A stretch of DNA of 64,000 bases. It comes from Acidobacteriaceae bacterium. Its GTDB lineage: Bacteria > Acidobacteriota > Terriglobia > Terriglobales > Acidobacteriaceae. The notes beneath the pieces are model-generated. The model did no database searches. It saw only the letters and a list, made by a program, of their open reading frames with translations, and had not been told where the DNA came from. This document shows positions 1-10,426 of this stretch, piece by piece (within the stretch, counting starts at the first letter, position 1; each line of letters starts with the position of its first letter). The translations under genes and the position numbers were made by a program. Where the stretch lies: NCBI GenBank assembly GCA_003134815.1, contig PLCO01000009.1:189010-253009 (forward strand), written 5' to 3'.

Positions 1-3000
1 GGCCACTATCTGCGTCGAGGCAAGCTGGTTTGAGTTCGGCCCATACGTCAGATTAAAGGGCGTGCCTGCCTGCGCCGTGTTAACTGCGCTCACCTGCCAT
101 CCGCCCAGAACCCCATCCATGATCGGATTGAGGTGTTGACCGAATTTGCGGCCGTGCCCGAACGGCAGATCGTAGACGAGACTGGTTATATTGGCAATCG
201 GCAAGTTATAGTCCGATTGCGCATATTCGGCCTTGAGGTTATTTGCATCCTGCGGCGAAGGCGTATTGCCTTCGAGCGACGAGCTGGCATTATCGAGCGA
301 GTGCTCCCAGGTAAAGCTGTTGAGCAAGGTCAGTCCAGCGACCATACGCTGCTCATACCGCGCCTCCAACGCGCTGTAATTGGAATAGGACTCGTTGAGC
401 GCTTCAGTAATATCCGAAGGCCAGTTGGCAAAGGGGCGCGAGTAAGTGGTAGTGCTCGAGCCGGGCGTGTCAATGATGTTTCGTTGATTGCCGTTGAGAA
501 ATCCTTCCAACTTCAGGCCGTGGTTGCCAACATAAGCGATGTCGATCAGGCTATTTTTCGTTATTTGGCGTTGCACCGCAAGGTAATAATTCTCCACATA
601 GCTATCGCGCCTATTCTTGGGCACCCAGGTGATGTTATCGGTGGCTGGGTTGAAGCTTGTAACCAGGCCCGACGGGAAGCCCTGGGCCGCGGTAGCGTAG
701 CAAGTAGGAGTTGTGGTTCCCGTGGCGATGATCTGGGCGGGGAGCGGCGTGGAACAGTGATCGGACATGGTTGGCGCGATCTGCACTACGCTGGCAAACT
801 GCGCCTGCGGGGCGTTGATGGCGGCGATGTCGCCGGAGCCGGCGCGCGAGTAGTGCACATAGCCGGTTCCGAATCCGCCGCGGATGGACCACTTGGAAAA
901 AGGTGCGTACGCGAAGCCAATCCGCGGAGCAAAGTCGGCTAGATCTGGATTGACAAGCGTTTTGCCGTAGACGCCGCTGCCGGTTGTGGGTGTAATGCCG
1001 TTGCCTGCCGTTGCTTTGGGATTAATCGTGAGAACTGTTTGCGAGGCCGGATCCCAGTTGGAAACATAGTTGTTCAGCTCCGAATAGGGGGAACCGTATT
1101 CCCAGCGAAGCCCGATGTTGAGGGTCAGGTTGGGGCGCAACTTCCAATCGTCCTGCACGTAGGCGCTGTCGAGTGACTGGCGAAGGTGGGCCTCGAAGGC
1201 GCCTGCGAGAGCGTATGCGCTGGTCGTGCCAAAAAGGAAATCCGCCCAATAGGTATCGGCCACCTTGTTCGAAGAAACGGCTGAGGGGGCTCCGGTTGCT
1301 GAAGAGCAGGTGCCGCCGCCCGGAATCGGTGTACCGTTGGCGCATGCGCTGTAGCCGCCTCCGAAGCTAAATGAGCCGTAGGGCGGGTTGTTGTCGAACA
1401 CGCCCATCCAGATATGTTCGTACTCGTAGCCAAACTTCAGCGATTGTTTGCCCTTGATCCAGGTGTAGCCTACCGACGGATCGATCATGGCAGGATTCTG
1501 AAACTGAGGGTTCGTGGTCTGACGGCCAAACGACGAAAAGCCGCCGTTGATGGAGACCGCGGGGAGGCCGCCCTGGAAGCTAGGCGCTAAGCTTCCGAGG
1601 CCAGGAATCGGCGCACCATTCACAAGGACAGGGGCCGTTCCCTCGCTTATAGGCGTCTTGCCCGCCTTGGTCCGGGAGATACCAAGACGCAGATCGAGTA
1701 ACCGGTTGGCGCCGAAACTGCCGGTGTAGCCGAGGGCGATCTGCTGGTCGAGAATGCGCTGATACCCGCCGACCTGGCCCTCCAGCGGCAGGGGAATGGT
1801 GGGGAAGTTGATGCCCGTTTCCTTATGGTCGCTCACGCGCAGAAAGTAGCGCGCGGAGGGGCTGGCCGTGTAATCCAGGCGCAGATCGCCCTTGTCTGAG
1901 TAGTCGCGGAATGGTATCAGCACCGAGTAGTCAGCGGAATTCTGGCCCGTGCAGTTTGTGCTCGTACTTGGGCAAGGGGCGCCCTGCAGGGGTAAGCTGC
2001 CAATATTTTTGAACGCGGCGACAATTTGAACAGCGAGCGGATCGAAGGCGCTGGAGGGGATGGGTGATCCGGCCGGGTAGGTGACGCCGGTAAGCGGATT
2101 GGTGACCGGCACGACAAGGTTGCCGTTGAGCTCGTTCTGAGTGGGCAGAGTCAAGACAAACAGAGGCTTGGTGATGGCCCGCAGACCCTCATAGTCGAGA
2201 AAGAAGAACATCTTATCGTGCACAATGGGGCCGCCAAAGTTGCCGCCGAACTGATTGCGGTTGGACGTTGGCTTTCGGAACGGAACAGGGCCATTGGTGC
2301 CGCTCGTGGTGGGCTTGAAGAAGCCGGCGGCGTTCAGATCGGTGTTGCGGAGAAACTCATAAACCAAGGCATGGAATTGATTGCCGCCGGATTGCGACGC
2401 CACGTTGACGGTTGCAGCCGAGCCGCGACCATACTCCGCGCTCTCGTTATTGGTGACCACGCTGAATTGCGCAACGGAGTCCGGTGGAATGGAGATGATT
2501 TGATTGTCGAAGCCCTGGTTGGACTCTCCATAAGCGTTGTTGTCCATGCCATCGAGCAGGAAATTGTTAAACATCGAACGCTGGCCGTTGACGTTGTACG
2601 CGCCTGCGCGGACGGGGCTGTTGATGTTGGTGGTGGTAGTGGCCTGTGTAGGAGCCTGGCGCACGCCGCTCACGAGGGCAAGCAGGTCAGTGTAGTTCCG
2701 GCTCACCAGCGGAAGAGCCGCGCTCTGATAGCCGGTGATGGTCTGGTCGCGCTGGCTCGACTCAGTTTCGAGTTGCAAAGCCACATCGCTCACTTCAACC
2801 GTCGTGGCCTCCGCCGCGCCGACTTTCAACGTGAGGTCGATGCGCTCGCGCGCGCCGACGGATAGGGTAATCGATTTTGCCTCGGCGATGGAGTAACCCG
2901 TGGCACTTGCCGAGATGGTGTAAACGCCAACGCGCAGCGATGGAACTTCATAGTCGCCCGAATCGTTCGTCTTGACGACCGAGGCAACTCCAGTAGCGTC

Positions 3001-3219
3001 GTTTGTGACTGTCACGGTAATGTTGGGCACTGCAGCCCCGCTGGAGTCACGAATGGTACCGACCAGGCTCCCAGTGTCGTATTGCGCAAAGGCGGCAGGG
3101 GAAGAAATCACCAGCAAGAGCGCGATTGCGAGAAGAATCCATGCGGAACTTCGAGTCCAACATTGTGTGCTGAAGCTATTTCCGATTTGTTGAGCCACAG
3201 ATCGGTTTGACGGATTCAT
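1..3219 (-). CDS. TonB-dependent receptor with N-terminal carboxypeptidase-regulatory-like domain (Oar-like), 3' end outside window
   Basis: Minus-strand reading from ATG at 3219 after GGGAGG: MNPSNRSVAQQ...AFAQYDTGSLVGTIRDSSGAAVPNITVTVTNDATG...; plug-like LLDGMDNNAYGE and later FFLDYEGLR, WEYGSPYSELNN; open to window edge. Confidence 0.9.
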   Translation of the reverse strand, partial: MNPSNRSVAQQIGNSFSTQCWTRSSAWILLAIALLLVISSPAAFAQYDTGSLVGTIRDSSGAAVPNITVTVTNDATGVASVVKTNDSGDYEVPSLRVGVYTISASATGYSIAEAKSITLSVGARERIDLTLKVGAAEATTVEVSDVALQLETESSQRDQTITGYQSAALPLVSRNYTDLLALVSGVRQAPTQATTTTNINSPVRAGAYNVNGQRSMFNNFLLDGMDNNAYGESNQGFDNQIISIPPDSVAQFSVVTNNESAEYGRGSAATVNVASQSGGNQFHALVYEFLRNTDLNAAGFFKPTTSGTNGPVPFRKPTSNRNQFGGNFGGPIVHDKMFFFLDYEGLRAITKPLFVLTLPTQNELNGNLVVPVTNPLTGVTYPAGSPIPSSAFDPLAVQIVAAFKNIGSLPLQGAPCPSTSTNCTGQNSADYSVLIPFRDYSDKGDLRLDYTASPSARYFLRVSDHKETGINFPTIPLPLEGQVGGYQRILDQQIALGYTGSFGANRLLDLRLGISRTKAGKTPISEGTAPVLVNGAPIPGLGSLAPSFQGGLPAVSINGGFSSFGRQTTNPQFQNPAMIDPSVGYTWIKGKQSLKFGYEYEHIWMGVFDNNPPYGSFSFGGGYSACANGTPIPGGGTCSSATGAPSAVSSNKVADTYWADFLFGTTSAYALAGAFEAHLRQSLDSAYVQDDWKLRPNLTLNIGLRWEYGSPYSELNNYVSNWDPASQTVLTINPKATAGNGITPTTGSGVYGKTLVNPDLADFAPRIGFAYAPFSKWSIRGGFGTGYVHYSRAGSGDIAAINAPQAQFASVVQIAPTMSDHCSTPLPAQIIATGTTTPTCYATAAQGFPSGLVTSFNPATDNITWVPKNRRDSYVENYYLAVQRQITKNSLIDIAYVGNHGLKLEGFLNGNQRNIIDTPGSSTTTYSRPFANWPSDITEALNESYSNYSALEARYEQRMVAGLTLLNSFTWEHSLDNASSSLEGNTPSPQDANNLKAEYAQSDYNLPIANITSLVYDLPFGHGRKFGQHLNPIMDGVLGGWQVSAVNTAQAGTPFNLTYGPNSNQLASTQIVA

Positions 3220-3738
3220 ATTGCCTCCCAGTGTTCCTGTTTCAAAAGCGGTTGAGTGTCTTCCCTGGTCGCCAGGACAATAGCCTTTCAAGAAAGCACC
3301 GTCATCGGAGAACCCGATTGTTTAATTGGTTTGGATAAGAAAGCCAGACCCCAGGGACACGCGCTCGTCGAAGGGGATGAAACGCCGTGCAGCCCGCCGG
3401 AGCGGACATGGATTCAGGTGGACGCAGCACTCAATAAAGCGCTGCGAGTGACAGAGTACGGGACGGTTCAATGCCATCCTTGGCCTCTTCCGTTAACATT
3501 CGAGGAATACGGCGTTAAAAGTCTGCTAAAGACAAAAATCCACCACAAAAACAGCTAGACGAAACCGGCGCATTCTTCCGCTTAGCCGGTTCCAGGGGAG
3601 CTGTATTTGCGGTGGATTCTCTCGGTCTTATTCCGCGAGAGGAAGCTAACAAAGACGCAACAAACGTGTCAAGGACAATCTGGCGAGGGCGGGCGGAGAC
3701 GCGAGTGGCGAGGCTGAACAGCGACTGCGAGCGTTTGA

Positions 3739-4854
3739 TCAGGCAATCACGCTTGACGCGGCTGTCCATGTGCGATGCTGGCTTTCGGCCACGCCGCGAT
3801 GCGTGAGCGTTCCCAGCCAGGTGTTCAGGCCATCGGCCAATCCGGCGTCCTGACGCAGCGCTTCCAGCGCGCCCAGGTTGGCCAGGCGAAGCAGGTAGGG
3901 GAAGGTTGAATTGGTGAGCGCCAGCGTGGAGGTGTGCGGCACAGCGCCGGGCATATTGGTGACGCAGTAGTGGACGACACCGTCCACGACGAAGCTGGGG
4001 TTGGAGTGCGAGGTGGGACGCGCGGTCTCAACGCAACCGCCCTGGTCGATGGCCACGTCGACAATCACAGCGCCCTTCTTCATTTGCGCAACCATGGCGC
4101 GCGTGACAACTTTCGGAGCCGTGGTTCCGGGAATGAGCACGCCGCCGATGACGAGGTCTGCTTCTCGCGTGGCTTGCGCAACGTTGTAGCTGTTTGAGGC
4201 GAGCGTGTAGAGTCGCCCGCCGAAGATGTCGTCCAGCTCGCGCAGCCGGTTCAGGTTAACGTCGATAAGCGTGACCTTGGCACCAAAGCCAAGGGCAACG
4301 CGCGCCGCGTTCGTGCCAACGATGCCTCCGCCAAGAATGGTGACGTGGGCGGGTGGAACTCCGGGAACGCCGCCGAGGAGAATGCCGCGGCCTCCGCGTT
4401 CTTTTTCAAGATAGCTCGCGCCGACTTGCACGCTCATGCGGCCGGCAACCTCGCTCATGGGCGTGAGCAGAGGCAAGGTTCCCTGTCGATCCCGGACGGT
4501 TTCGTAGGCGACGCCGATGATCTTCGATTGGAGAAGCTTGTCGGTAAGCGCCGGCAAAGGCGCCAGATGAAGATAGGTGAAAAGAACAAGGCCTTCGCGG
4601 AAGTAGGCGTATTCCGACTCGATAGGCTCTTTAACTTTGACGACCATCTCGGACTTACCCCAGACGAAGCCTGCGTCGCCGACGATCTCCGCGCCGGCAT
4701 TCTGGTACTCGGAATCGTGAAAACCGGATTGCGCGCCGGCCTGTGTCTCGACGAGAACGGCGTGGCCAGCCTCAGTAAGCGCTTTGACGCCCGCCGGAGT
4801 GACGCCGACGCGGGCTTCGTTGTCCTTAATTTCTTTAGGAACGCCGACAATCAT
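3739..4854 (-). CDS. ald: alanine dehydrogenase
   Basis: [31 protein letters not shown]..., [31 protein letters not shown] extends to 4884. Confidence 0.95.
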   Translation of the reverse strand: MIVGVPKEIKDNEARVGVTPAGVKALTEAGHAVLVETQAGAQSGFHDSEYQNAGAEIVGDAGFVWGKSEMVVKVKEPIESEYAYFREGLVLFTYLHLAPLPALTDKLLQSKIIGVAYETVRDRQGTLPLLTPMSEVAGRMSVQVGASYLEKERGGRGILLGGVPGVPPAHVTILGGGIVGTNAARVALGFGAKVTLIDVNLNRLRELDDIFGGRLYTLASNSYNVAQATREADLVIGGVLIPGTTAPKVVTRAMVAQMKKGAVIVDVAIDQGGCVETARPTSHSNPSFVVDGVVHYCVTNMPGAVPHTSTLALTNSTFPYLLRLANLGALEALRQDAGLADGLNTWLGTLTHRGVAESQHRTWTAASSVIA

Positions 4855-4986
4855 TTCTCGCTCCATGGGGGCTGGCTCCATCACCGGCTCAACAAGCGGT
4901 TCGATGCAGCCCGGAACGCCCTCGACTCAGAGAGACCACCATTCACTACACGGCGCTGATTCCAATATGTCGTGTTCTCTGACCGG

Positions 4987-6045
4987 TTAGGTCATCTGCT
5001 CGCGGGCGTTTCGCCAGAGGTCGATGCCGGCATCCACGGCGTATTTGTCGATCTGCTTCAATTCGGTGGCAGAGAACTTGAGGTTTTTGAGCGCGTCGAG
5101 CGAGTCGTCAAGCTGTTCAACGTTGCGCGCGCCGATGAGAGCGGAAGTGACACGTTTATCGCGCAGGACCCAGGCGATGGCCATTTGAGCCAGTGTTTGC
5201 CCGCGGCCGCGAGCAATGTCATTGAGCGCGCGGACACGCTTCAGATTTTTCTCATTCATGAATTCCTTGAGCAGCGAGGAGCCTTCGCTTTTTGCGCGTG
5301 AGTCGGCAGGTACGCCTTTAAGGTATTTGCCGGTCAGCAGGCCCTGGGCGAGCGGAGAAAAAGCGATGCAGCCTGCGCCGATTTCATCGAGCGTGGCGAG
5401 AAGTCCGTTCTCGATCCAGCGGTTGAGCATGGAGTAAGACGGCTGATGAATGAGCAAGGGCACGCCCATCTGCTTGAGGATTTTCGCGGCCTGGCGCGTG
5501 CGGTCGGGCTGATAAGACGAAATGCCGACATAAAGAGCCTTGCCCTGTTGTACCGCAGAGACAAGCGCGCCCATGGTTTCTTCGAGTGGGCAATTCTTCC
5601 AGGGGCGATGCGCGTAAAAGATGTCAACGTAGTCGAGGCCCATGCGCTTGAGGCTGTCGTCGAGAGAGGCGAGCAGGTATTTTCGCGATGCGCCGATGCC
5701 ATAGGGGCCCGGCCACATGTCCCAGCCGGCTTTGGTAGAGATGACGAGCTCGTTGCGCAGGCCGCTTGAGTGCTTTCGCAGACCGAAGTCTTTTCTGAGG
5801 ATCGCTCCGAAGTTTTCTTCGGCTGAGCCGTAGGGAGGGCCGTAGTTGTTGGCGAGATCGAAGTGCGTGACGCCGCGATCGAAGGCTCGACGGATCATGG
5901 CGCGACCGGTCTCGAAAACGTCGGCGCCGCCGAAGTTCTGCCACAGGCCAAGAGTGATGGCAGGCAGAACGAGGCCGGAGTTGCCGCAGCGGCGGAAGTT
6001 GGCGTGGTCGTAGCGGGTGGGAGTGGGGGTGTAGGGGGTTTCCAT
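4987..6045 (-). CDS. aldo/keto reductase (YghZ/GAP-reductase-like)
   Basis: METPYTPTPTRYDHANFRRCGNSGLVLPAITLGLWQNFG...; AKR signatures DYVDIFYAHRP, GARNVEQLDDSL. Confidence 0.9.
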   Translation of the reverse strand: METPYTPTPTRYDHANFRRCGNSGLVLPAITLGLWQNFGGADVFETGRAMIRRAFDRGVTHFDLANNYGPPYGSAEENFGAILRKDFGLRKHSSGLRNELVISTKAGWDMWPGPYGIGASRKYLLASLDDSLKRMGLDYVDIFYAHRPWKNCPLEETMGALVSAVQQGKALYVGISSYQPDRTRQAAKILKQMGVPLLIHQPSYSMLNRWIENGLLATLDEIGAGCIAFSPLAQGLLTGKYLKGVPADSRAKSEGSSLLKEFMNEKNLKRVRALNDIARGRGQTLAQMAIAWVLRDKRVTSALIGARNVEQLDDSLDALKNLKFSATELKQIDKYAVDAGIDLWRNAREQMT

Positions 6046-6133
6046 GGGGCTTACTCCAGATTGCAAGAGATCGACATTGCAAGAGATCGAGCGCTCAGTA
6101 TTTCACGGCGATCCATTGAAGAGGGTCGAAGTT

Positions 6134-6421
6134 TCAGTCGAAGCGCGCAGGCCAGCGCCGGACCGCTCGCAGAATGCGAAGAACCCGGATTGTGCCGGCT
6201 TGAATCCGATAGACCAGAATGAAGGGCGTGCGCGGGACGATCAGTTCTCGTGTTCCATCGATTCGGCCTGGGCGGCCCATGGCGGGCATCGTGCGTAGGA
6301 GGCGCGCTGCCTCATGAATTCTCATTTCAACCAGCCAAGCTGTCTGTTCGCTTTCCTGCGATATATAGTCAGCAATTTCCGCCAGATCGCGCATGGCGGT
6401 TTTTCTCCAGAACAACTTCAC
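6134..6421 (-). CDS. RelE/ParE-family toxin
   Basis: MKLFWRKTAMRDLAEIADYISQES...RELIVPRTPFILVYRIQAGTIRVLRILRAVRRWP; GTG start overlaps antitoxin stop (GTGA). Confidence 0.88.
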   Translation of the reverse strand: MKLFWRKTAMRDLAEIADYISQESEQTAWLVEMRIHEAARLLRTMPAMGRPGRIDGTRELIVPRTPFILVYRIQAGTIRVLRILRAVRRWPARFD

Positions 6422-6699
6422 GCCGTCTTCTTCATCTTTCTCGCTTTTTGAATGGCTTTATGAAATTGCTTCATCGCCTCTTCATAGGGAACGTCCCCTG
6501 ATCCGTCGTCCGCCAGCGCTTCTTCAACGCCGGCGCGGAACCACTCTTCATAACCAGCCTCAGGCTCGCCGTATTCCTTCTTGAGAGCAGAGAAGGCATC
6601 CTCGTTGAAGCCGATAAGCAACTGCTCAGCCAGCCAGTCTCTCTCGTCGGGAGCGAGCTGCCGGGCGTCATCGAGGATCTGCTGGGCTGTGCGTGCCAT
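6418..6699 (-). CDS. addiction-module antitoxin partner of RelE/ParE toxin
   Basis: MARTAQQILDDARQLAPDERDWLAEQLL... resembles PF09720-type addiction module N-terminus; 4-bp overlap with toxin. Confidence 0.8.
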   Translation of the reverse strand: MARTAQQILDDARQLAPDERDWLAEQLLIGFNEDAFSALKKEYGEPEAGYEEWFRAGVEEALADDGSGDVPYEEAMKQFHKAIQKARKMKKTA

Positions 6700-6799
6700 G
6701 GGGAGATTGTAGCGCGAACCGCAAGTACGAAACTATACTGGCTGCCAGCTCTCAATCGCGAAACCTTAGGAGCGCTCACACAGCGTTATTATCTTAGAA

Positions 6800-7348
6800 T
6801 TGGGTACGGTGGTGGCATACTTCAGCCAACAAATAAAAGGTTCGCGAACACCGAACAGGGCAGCTCGCATTGACTGGCGGGCTCCTTACAATCGTTCCCT
6901 GCGGCTGCGGGATAACAACGACGCGGAGGCATTCCGGTTGAACCGCGTTGCCGCTGAATACGGAATGCACGACGCCGTCTTGGCAATGGGATGGTTTTAT
7001 CTGAATGGTGTGGGCGTAGAAGCTAACGAAGATGAAGCGATCCGCTGGTATCGAAGGTCTGCTCGCCAGGGCGAACCGCGCGCGATGTTCAGTCTGGGGT
7101 ACATCGCATACTTTCGCAAAGACTATTCGGAAGCGCTCAAATGGTTTGAACGGGCCCTAGGAAAGGATCATCATCGGTCGGGCTTCTGGATAGGCAAGAT
7201 ATATTGGCGGGGCCAGGGTGTGGATCGCGATCGTAAACGTGCCAGGAGCTACTTCGCACAAGCAGCAGAGAGGAAGGTTGTGGAAGCTCAACGGGCCATA
7301 CGCTTCCTGGCGTTTCTTTCCAGTTGCAAGAGAGCGATTTCGGGTTGA
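6800..7348 (+). CDS. Sel1-repeat (TPR-like) protein
   Basis: AMGWFYLNGVGVEANEDEAIRWYRRSARQGEPRAMFSLGYIAYF... WIGKIYWRGQGVDRDRKRARSYFAQAA. Confidence 0.85.
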   Translation: MGTVVAYFSQQIKGSRTPNRAARIDWRAPYNRSLRLRDNNDAEAFRLNRVAAEYGMHDAVLAMGWFYLNGVGVEANEDEAIRWYRRSARQGEPRAMFSLGYIAYFRKDYSEALKWFERALGKDHHRSGFWIGKIYWRGQGVDRDRKRARSYFAQAAERKVVEAQRAIRFLAFLSSCKRAISG

Positions 7349-7375
7349 TCTATTGGCACCGCGAAGCAACCACAG

Positions 7376-7402
7376 GTCCTTCGACTCCGCTCAGGACGAC
7401 AG
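7376..7402. repeat. REP-like intergenic inverted repeat (GTCCTTCGACTCCGCTCAGGACGACA)
   Basis: GTCCT-N12-AGGAC; same sequence type is familiar as a dispersed intergenic repeat in many bacterial genomes. Confidence 0.55.
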
Positions 7403-7423
7403 CCTTGTGGAGGGAGTGAGGGT

Positions 7424-8914
7424 TCACTCTGCATTGTCGATTTGGGCGCGCTGGAGCTTGTCGGAGTAATCCACATAAACGGCTTTCCAGGTGGTGAAGA
7501 AGTCGAGTGCGCCGAGGCCTTCGCGGTGACCGTTGCCTGTGTGCTTGACGCCGCCGAAGGGCAGATGGACCTCCGCGCCGATGGTGGGCGCGTTGATGTA
7601 GGTGATGCCGGCTTCGAGGTCGCGCATGGCGGTGAAGGCGCGGTTCACGTCTCGAGTGTAGAGCGACGTGGAGAGGCCGTAGTCAACGGAGTTGGCGATT
7701 TCGACGGCTTCGTCGAAGGTTGAAAATTCGATGAGCGCGACCACGGGGCCGAATACTTCTTCGCGGGCGATGCGCATGGACGGCGTTACGCCGGCGAAGA
7801 CAGTCGGCTCAAAGAAAGTGCCGTGGGCGTAGGGACCCTCGGTGAGCGCGTGGCCGCCGCAGAGGAGCTGGGCACCTTCCTTGATTGCCAAGTCCACATA
7901 GCGGGCCGATGTTTCGATCTGGGCAGCGTTGACCTGCGGGCCGATTTCGACAGACTCGTCGAGGCCGTTGCCGATTTTGAGTTTCTTGGCGCGGGCGACG
8001 AACTTTTCAGTGAATTCGGCGGCGATTCCCTTGTGGAGAAGGATGCGGCTGGTGGCCGTGCAGCGCTGGCCGGTAGTGCCGAATGCTCCCCATAGCGCGC
8101 CGTCGAGAGCGAGGTCGAGGTTGGCGTCGTTGAGAACGATCTGAGCGTTCTTGCCGCCCATTTCGAGCGAGACCTGCTTGAAGGTGGCGGCTGCGCGCTG
8201 GGCGATGAGCGAGCCGACGGCGCTGGAACCGGTAAAGCTGATGGCGCGGACATCGGGATGCTCGACCAGCGCCGCGCCCGCGGTAGAACCGGTGCCGCAG
8301 ACGATATTGACGACGCCCGGCGGCAGACCGGCATCGACGAGCGCCTGGACGAGGTTATAGGTGGAGAGCGGCGTATCAGTAGCAGGCTTGATGATGCAGG
8401 CGTTGCCGGCGACGAGCGCGGGAAAGAGCTTCCAACTGGGGATGGCCATGGGGAAGTTCCACGGCGTGATGAGGCCGACCACCCCGACCGGCATGCGGAC
8501 GGACATGGCGAACTTGTTCTGAAGCTCCGAGGGAGTGGTGACGCCGAACAGCCGCCGACCCTCACCCGCAACGTAAAACGCCTCATCGATGGCTTCCTGC
8601 ACGTCGCCGCGGGTTTCGGCCAGCACCTTGCCCATTTCGCGGGTCATGTCGCGCGCATATTTTTCCTTGTTTTGGACGAGGTTGTTGCCGGCACGGAGGA
8701 GGATCTCAGCTCGCCTGGGAGCGGGCACGAGCCGCCATGTGGCGAAGGCCTTCTTTGCGGCGGCTACGGCCATGGCCACGTCTTCGGCATGCGAGGAGGG
8801 AAACGCGCCGATGACATCGGAGTGGTCAGCAGGGTTGAGATTGAGGATGGTTTTGCCGCTGACGGCCGGAATCCACTGGCCGCCGATGAGGTTGTGGTAG
8901 GTGGGATAGGTCAT
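7424..8914 (-). CDS. aldehyde dehydrogenase family protein
   Basis: [64 protein letters not shown]. Confidence 0.95.
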   Translation of the reverse strand: MTYPTYHNLIGGQWIPAVSGKTILNLNPADHSDVIGAFPSSHAEDVAMAVAAAKKAFATWRLVPAPRRAEILLRAGNNLVQNKEKYARDMTREMGKVLAETRGDVQEAIDEAFYVAGEGRRLFGVTTPSELQNKFAMSVRMPVGVVGLITPWNFPMAIPSWKLFPALVAGNACIIKPATDTPLSTYNLVQALVDAGLPPGVVNIVCGTGSTAGAALVEHPDVRAISFTGSSAVGSLIAQRAAATFKQVSLEMGGKNAQIVLNDANLDLALDGALWGAFGTTGQRCTATSRILLHKGIAAEFTEKFVARAKKLKIGNGLDESVEIGPQVNAAQIETSARYVDLAIKEGAQLLCGGHALTEGPYAHGTFFEPTVFAGVTPSMRIAREEVFGPVVALIEFSTFDEAVEIANSVDYGLSTSLYTRDVNRAFTAMRDLEAGITYINAPTIGAEVHLPFGGVKHTGNGHREGLGALDFFTTWKAVYVDYSDKLQRAQIDNAE

Positions 8915-8919
8915 ATTGG

Positions 8920-8947
8920 CAGTTCTCAGGTCTCAGGTCTCAGTCGA
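8920..8947. repeat. 7-bp tandem array abutting ALDH start codon
   Basis: cagttct|caggtct|caggtct|cagtcga. Confidence 0.8.
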
Positions 8948-9174
8948 CAGCAGGGCGGGGTCGGACGGCGGAACGGGCGGCGCCAGCCTCTTCCTCGACG
9001 GTAACTGAAGCCGACCATCAGCGTACGCCCGCTGAGCCGCTTGAGGCCAGCCGAGGAAGCTTTAGCGGTCTGCCGTTTACCAAAGCGGCACGCCAAACGG
9101 TCGGTACCTCGTTTGTGCCATGGGCCAATTGCCGCGATCAAGGGCAAGTAGCCGTACAATAGCCTTGAGGTTAA

Positions 9175-10251
<1,077 letters not shown>

Positions 10252-10253
10252 GA

Positions 10254-10288
10254 CAGTTGTCAGTAATCAGTTGCCAGTTTTCAGTTGC
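10254..10288. repeat. 7-bp tandem array (CAGNNNN x5) directly after mreB stop
   Basis: cagttgt|cagtaat|cagttgc|cagtttt|cagttgc. Confidence 0.85.
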
Positions 10289-10388
10289 TGGAGCGCTGAC
10301 GGGGCCTCCCGAAAGCCCGTCGCGACTCACGAATCCCAAGAACAGAGCTTGCTCAGGCGAATCAGAAAGCCTGATCTTTCCGCACCCG

Positions 10389-10423
10389 TTACTGACAACT
10401 GAAAACTGACGACTGGGAACTGG
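10389..10423. repeat. 7-bp tandem array (NNACTGR x5), inverted relative to 10254-10288, directly before mreC ATG
   Basis: ttactga|caactga|aaactga|cgactgg|gaactgg. Confidence 0.85.
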
Positions 10424-10426
10424 TTT

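Noticed and set aside
133-942. 269-aa plus-strand ORF at left edge
   Set aside because: Antisense to the clear TonB-dependent receptor reading frame.
3256-3558. 100-aa plus-strand ORF upstream of TonB receptor
   Set aside because: No domain, ends in the inverted repeat, no RBS; likely spurious.
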